Origin: Dactylococcopsis salina PCC 8305
GTDB taxonomy: Bacteria > Cyanobacteriota > Cyanobacteriia > Cyanobacteriales > Rubidibacteraceae
Direction of reading: 5' to 3'
Length of the DNA: 64,000 nucleotides
Assembly: GCF_000317615.1 (NCBI RefSeq)
Contig: NC_019780.1
Span: 3,183,840 to 3,247,839 of the forward strand
In this document: in pieces, positions 62,355 to 64,000 of the stretch
Position numbering within the stretch: the stretch's first letter is position 1
How the letters are laid out: each line of letters begins with the position of its first letter
The notes under the pieces: generated by a model
What the model was told of the DNA's origin: nothing
What the model saw: only the letters and a program-made list of their open reading frames with translations
Databases searched by the model: none
Made by a program: the position numbers and the translations under genes

Positions 62355-62837
62355 TTATCTCGGAAGCAGAAAGGCTCTAGTAACAGAAACAAAGCTCGTC
62401 ATCAAGTAGCCAGAGTTCATAAAAAGGTTTCTAACAGCAGGGAAGATTTTCTACACAAACTAAGTCGTAGCTTAGTTGACGAAAACCAAGTCATTTGTGT
62501 AGAGAATCTAGCAGTTAAGAACATGATGAAGAACCATAATCTGGCTAAAGCCATTAGTCAAGTTGGTTGGGGACAGTTCTGTACTATGCTGAAGTACAAA
62601 GCTGAACAAGACGGTAAAACCTATGTTGAGGTTGACCGCTTTTTCCCTAGTTCAAAGACTTGCAACGTCTGCTTAAATCAAGTTGATAGTCTGCCACTAG
62701 ATGTTCGCAGTTGGAAATGCTCAAACTGTGGAACAGAGCATGACAGAGATATCAACGCTGCTAAAAACATCAGAGACGAAGGATTACGAATTATTGCCTG
62801 TGGGACACGGGATGACAGCTTGGTTCGCCAAGGCTGA
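62355..62837 (+). pseudogene. TnpB (IS200/IS605) relic, C-terminal 160 residues
   Basis: Open only from 62355, after an in-frame TAA at 62352-62354; sequence starts LSRKQKGSSNRNKARHQVAR. It has the RuvC II Glu (VICVENLAVKNM), the zinc ribbon CNVC...CSNC, and the RuvC III Asp (HDRDINAAKNI), but the N-terminal and RuvC I Asp parts are gone. So not a functional RNA-guided nuclease. A frame starting at the ATG 62523 would code the last 104 residues. Confidence 0.9.
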
Positions 62838-62956
62838 AAAAGCCTATCGCCGGATGTCAGACTTGGAAATAGTCTATTTGGAGATTATGGAAAAGCATTC
62901 TTTTGGGTAGGAAGCTCCTTCTACATTGCGTTAGCAATTAGAAGAGGGTAGTTCAC
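62838..62956 (+). mobile_element. Right end of the IS200/IS605-like element
   Basis: gaagctccttctacattgcg, then ttagcaattagaagagggta and gttcac form the hairpin-plus-GTTCAC end (62910-62956) that borders cyanobacterial IS605 copies. No tnpA and no left end are visible. Confidence 0.6.
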
Positions 62957-62972
62957 GAATAGGATGTTGATC

Positions 62973-63021
62973 CCCCCATCTCCCCCATCTCCCCCATCTC
63001 CCCCATCTCCCTACCTCCCTT
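62973..63021. repeat. Pyrimidine 9-mers (ccccatctc)
   Basis: About five ccccatctc units on the plus strand, the same unit as the right half of 15784-15902. The neighbouring bases to 63108 hold nothing else recognised. Confidence 0.8.
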
Positions 63022-63108
63022 GATTTCATTCATAATGAGAAGGACTCTGGGATTTTGGGGGATTAAAAACTAACGTCCGCGTTGAGGAGTGGGATAACCT
63101 CGTTGTTC

Positions 63109-63214
63109 TATAGCGCTACAAAATCAGGTTAGGACATTCCAAAATGTTGAAACTCACCTATAACTTACTTTTGCCTTTTGCATGCAAGCCTCTTGCCTAG
63201 CGCGTAGCGCTATA
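63109..63214. repeat. 106-bp MITE-like element with 11-bp TATAGCGCTAC ends
   Basis: Perfect inverted ends TATAGCGCTAC (63109-63119) and GTAGCGCTATA (63204-63214). The right part holds the GGCAAGAGGCTTGCATGC segment also at 12600 and, shortened, at 47078. The right end covers the secretin stop codon. No coding capacity. Confidence 0.8.
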
Positions 63215-64000
63215 ACATTTCTCTCGCCGCCGGACTCGGTTGGTAATTTGTACCGAAGCCTCCCGCTTCTAAGGAGTCGTCAAGGACATTGGGAGTGAGT
63301 AACACAATCACTTCTCGACGAATATTATTGCGTTGGGTACTTCTAAACAAAGAACCTAAAATGGGCAAATCACCTAAAATTGGTACTTTCGTTACAGTGG
63401 TGCGGTCTTCATCTTGAATAATTCCCGCTAAAATCAAGGTTTGACCATCTCGTAAGCGAATTTCTCCTGAATTGAGTTCCCGTTTATTCAGTAGCGCGAT
63501 CGTGTTAGAATTACCGCCAACATTCAACGCTTGCGTCCCACCAATGGAAGTAACGGTGGGATTAACATTTAAGGTAATGAATCCATTATCATCCACTCGT
63601 TGCACATCAACGTTTAACTGCAACCCAGCCTCTTCAATTTCTGCAGTAGTGGTAATTGTAGTAACCCCCTCACTACTTTCTGTTTCTCGTGTGATGTTCC
63701 CGACGACTTCTTGAGTTAAATTGACTCCTGCTGTCTGCCCCTCTTTAATTAAAAGCGTGGGATCAGTTAAAATTTTCGCGTTACCGCTAGTAACTTGCGC
63801 TTGTAATTGGGCAAGAAATCGATCGGGAAAGCTGACAAAATCAGCAAAAGGCTGACTGGGATTCGGATTCGGAATAATGGGGCGATTGAGAGAACCTGTC
63901 CTCACTTGTCCCGACGATGGAGGGGCTAAGTCTCCCACTCCTACCGTTGCTTGTCCCCCATCAAAGGAGAAAAAGGTATCGGCAATACCAAAGGAGAAAC
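63210..64000 (-). CDS. pilQ: PilQ-like secretin, C-terminal part (runs off window)
   Basis: The frame is open to the right edge, so only the C-terminal 263 residues are seen. Secretin-domain features are LQAQVTSGNAKILTDPTLL, IGGTQALNV, RDGQTLILAGIIQDEDR and VPILGDLPILGSLFRS, the PilQ/GspD family signature. Such proteins form the outer-membrane pore of type IV pili or type II secretion; cyanobacterial PilQ has AMIN domains upstream, not visible here. It may serve the pseudopilins at 7.2-9.5 kb. The stop TAG is part of the MITE-like end, so the C-terminus ...AAREML may be repeat-derived. Confidence 0.88.
   Translation of the reverse strand, partial: FSFGIADTFFSFDGGQATVGVGDLAPPSSGQVRTGSLNRPIIPNPNPSQPFADFVSFPDRFLAQLQAQVTSGNAKILTDPTLLIKEGQTAGVNLTQEVVGNITRETESSEGVTTITTTAEIEEAGLQLNVDVQRVDDNGFITLNVNPTVTSIGGTQALNVGGNSNTIALLNKRELNSGEIRLRDGQTLILAGIIQDEDRTTVTKVPILGDLPILGSLFRSTQRNNIRREVIVLLTPNVLDDSLEAGGFGTNYQPSPAAREML

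Noticed and set aside
1..64000. tRNA or rRNA genes
   Set aside because: No T-arm-like GGTTCGAATCC pattern or rRNA-like segment was recognised in either strand by eye; a covariance-model scan would settle it.

Overview
The window reads as chromosomal DNA of a cyanobacterium. It carries sqdB (thylakoid sulfolipid), a plastocyanin, FutA, DUF2996 and DUF4079 proteins, a PilQ-type secretin and hps-type pseudopilins, and it is dense in cgatcg/gcgatcgc octamers (HIP1) inside genes. Gene content, moderate GC and the very high load of short intergenic repeats suggest a unicellular, salt-tolerant lineage of the Halothece/Dactylococcopsis type, but that placement is inference and not a match.

Layout. 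1-9.5 kb: 5'-truncated PatZ-like acyl-CoA synthetase/acetyltransferase, then an hpsA-like giant protein followed by three pseudopilins. 9.7-17.8 kb: uppP, a deacetylase-fold enzyme, a lipid-anchored plastocyanin with a truncated second copy, a fused phosphate permease (PstC-PstA) with PstB, and two exported proteins. 18-24 kb: recJ, two near-identical Rpn-like paralogues, and an ISAs1 element inserted in the centre of an intergenic palindrome. 24.3-31.2 kb: a 2294-residue modular secreted protein. 31.5-42.5 kb: phoH, a KH protein, rpsP, rsmG, sqdB, a CPBP protease, DUF4079, a cellulose-synthase-like GT2, thrC, a CysO-like sulfur carrier and DUF2996. 42.7-45.9 kb: a second Rpn-like cluster with a tandem-duplicated gene tail and an AF2212/MazF-like toxin-antitoxin pair. 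45.9-52 kb: futA, aspS, coiled-coil proteins, nadB. 52-55.2 kb: a type II restriction-modification operon whose restriction gene is split by an IS630 element. 55.3-64 kb: Uma2, an SDR, then spt-bCerS-cerR-like genes, an M15-like peptidase, an SLBB polysaccharide export protein, a TnpB relic and the 3' part of a secretin.

Three things stand out. (1) Positions 56973-60421 hold an alpha-oxoamine synthase of the serine palmitoyltransferase type, a bCerS-like GNAT protein and a CerR-like reductase in one run: the three core steps of bacterial ceramide synthesis, a candidate sphingolipid locus in a cyanobacterium. (2) The IS630 at 52756-53878 sits between TA dinucleotides; removing it in silico rebuilds an uninterrupted 266-residue ORF starting 2 nt after the m5C methyltransferase stop, so this is a recently broken restriction-modification system. 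(3) Arrays of a 7-bp unit (consensus near NAATAAC, drifting to CAGTGAC) lie directly against start codons of at least five genes, and sister heptads contribute the stop codons of several others.

Other repeats are abundant: a TAGGTTGGGTG...CCCAACA inverted repeat, a CCCCCTTTCAAAGGGGGGTTAGG-type palindrome, TATAGC-ended MITE-like elements, and purine/pyrimidine 9-mers. Several run into coding ends and change protein C-termini. No tRNA, rRNA or CRISPR array was found.
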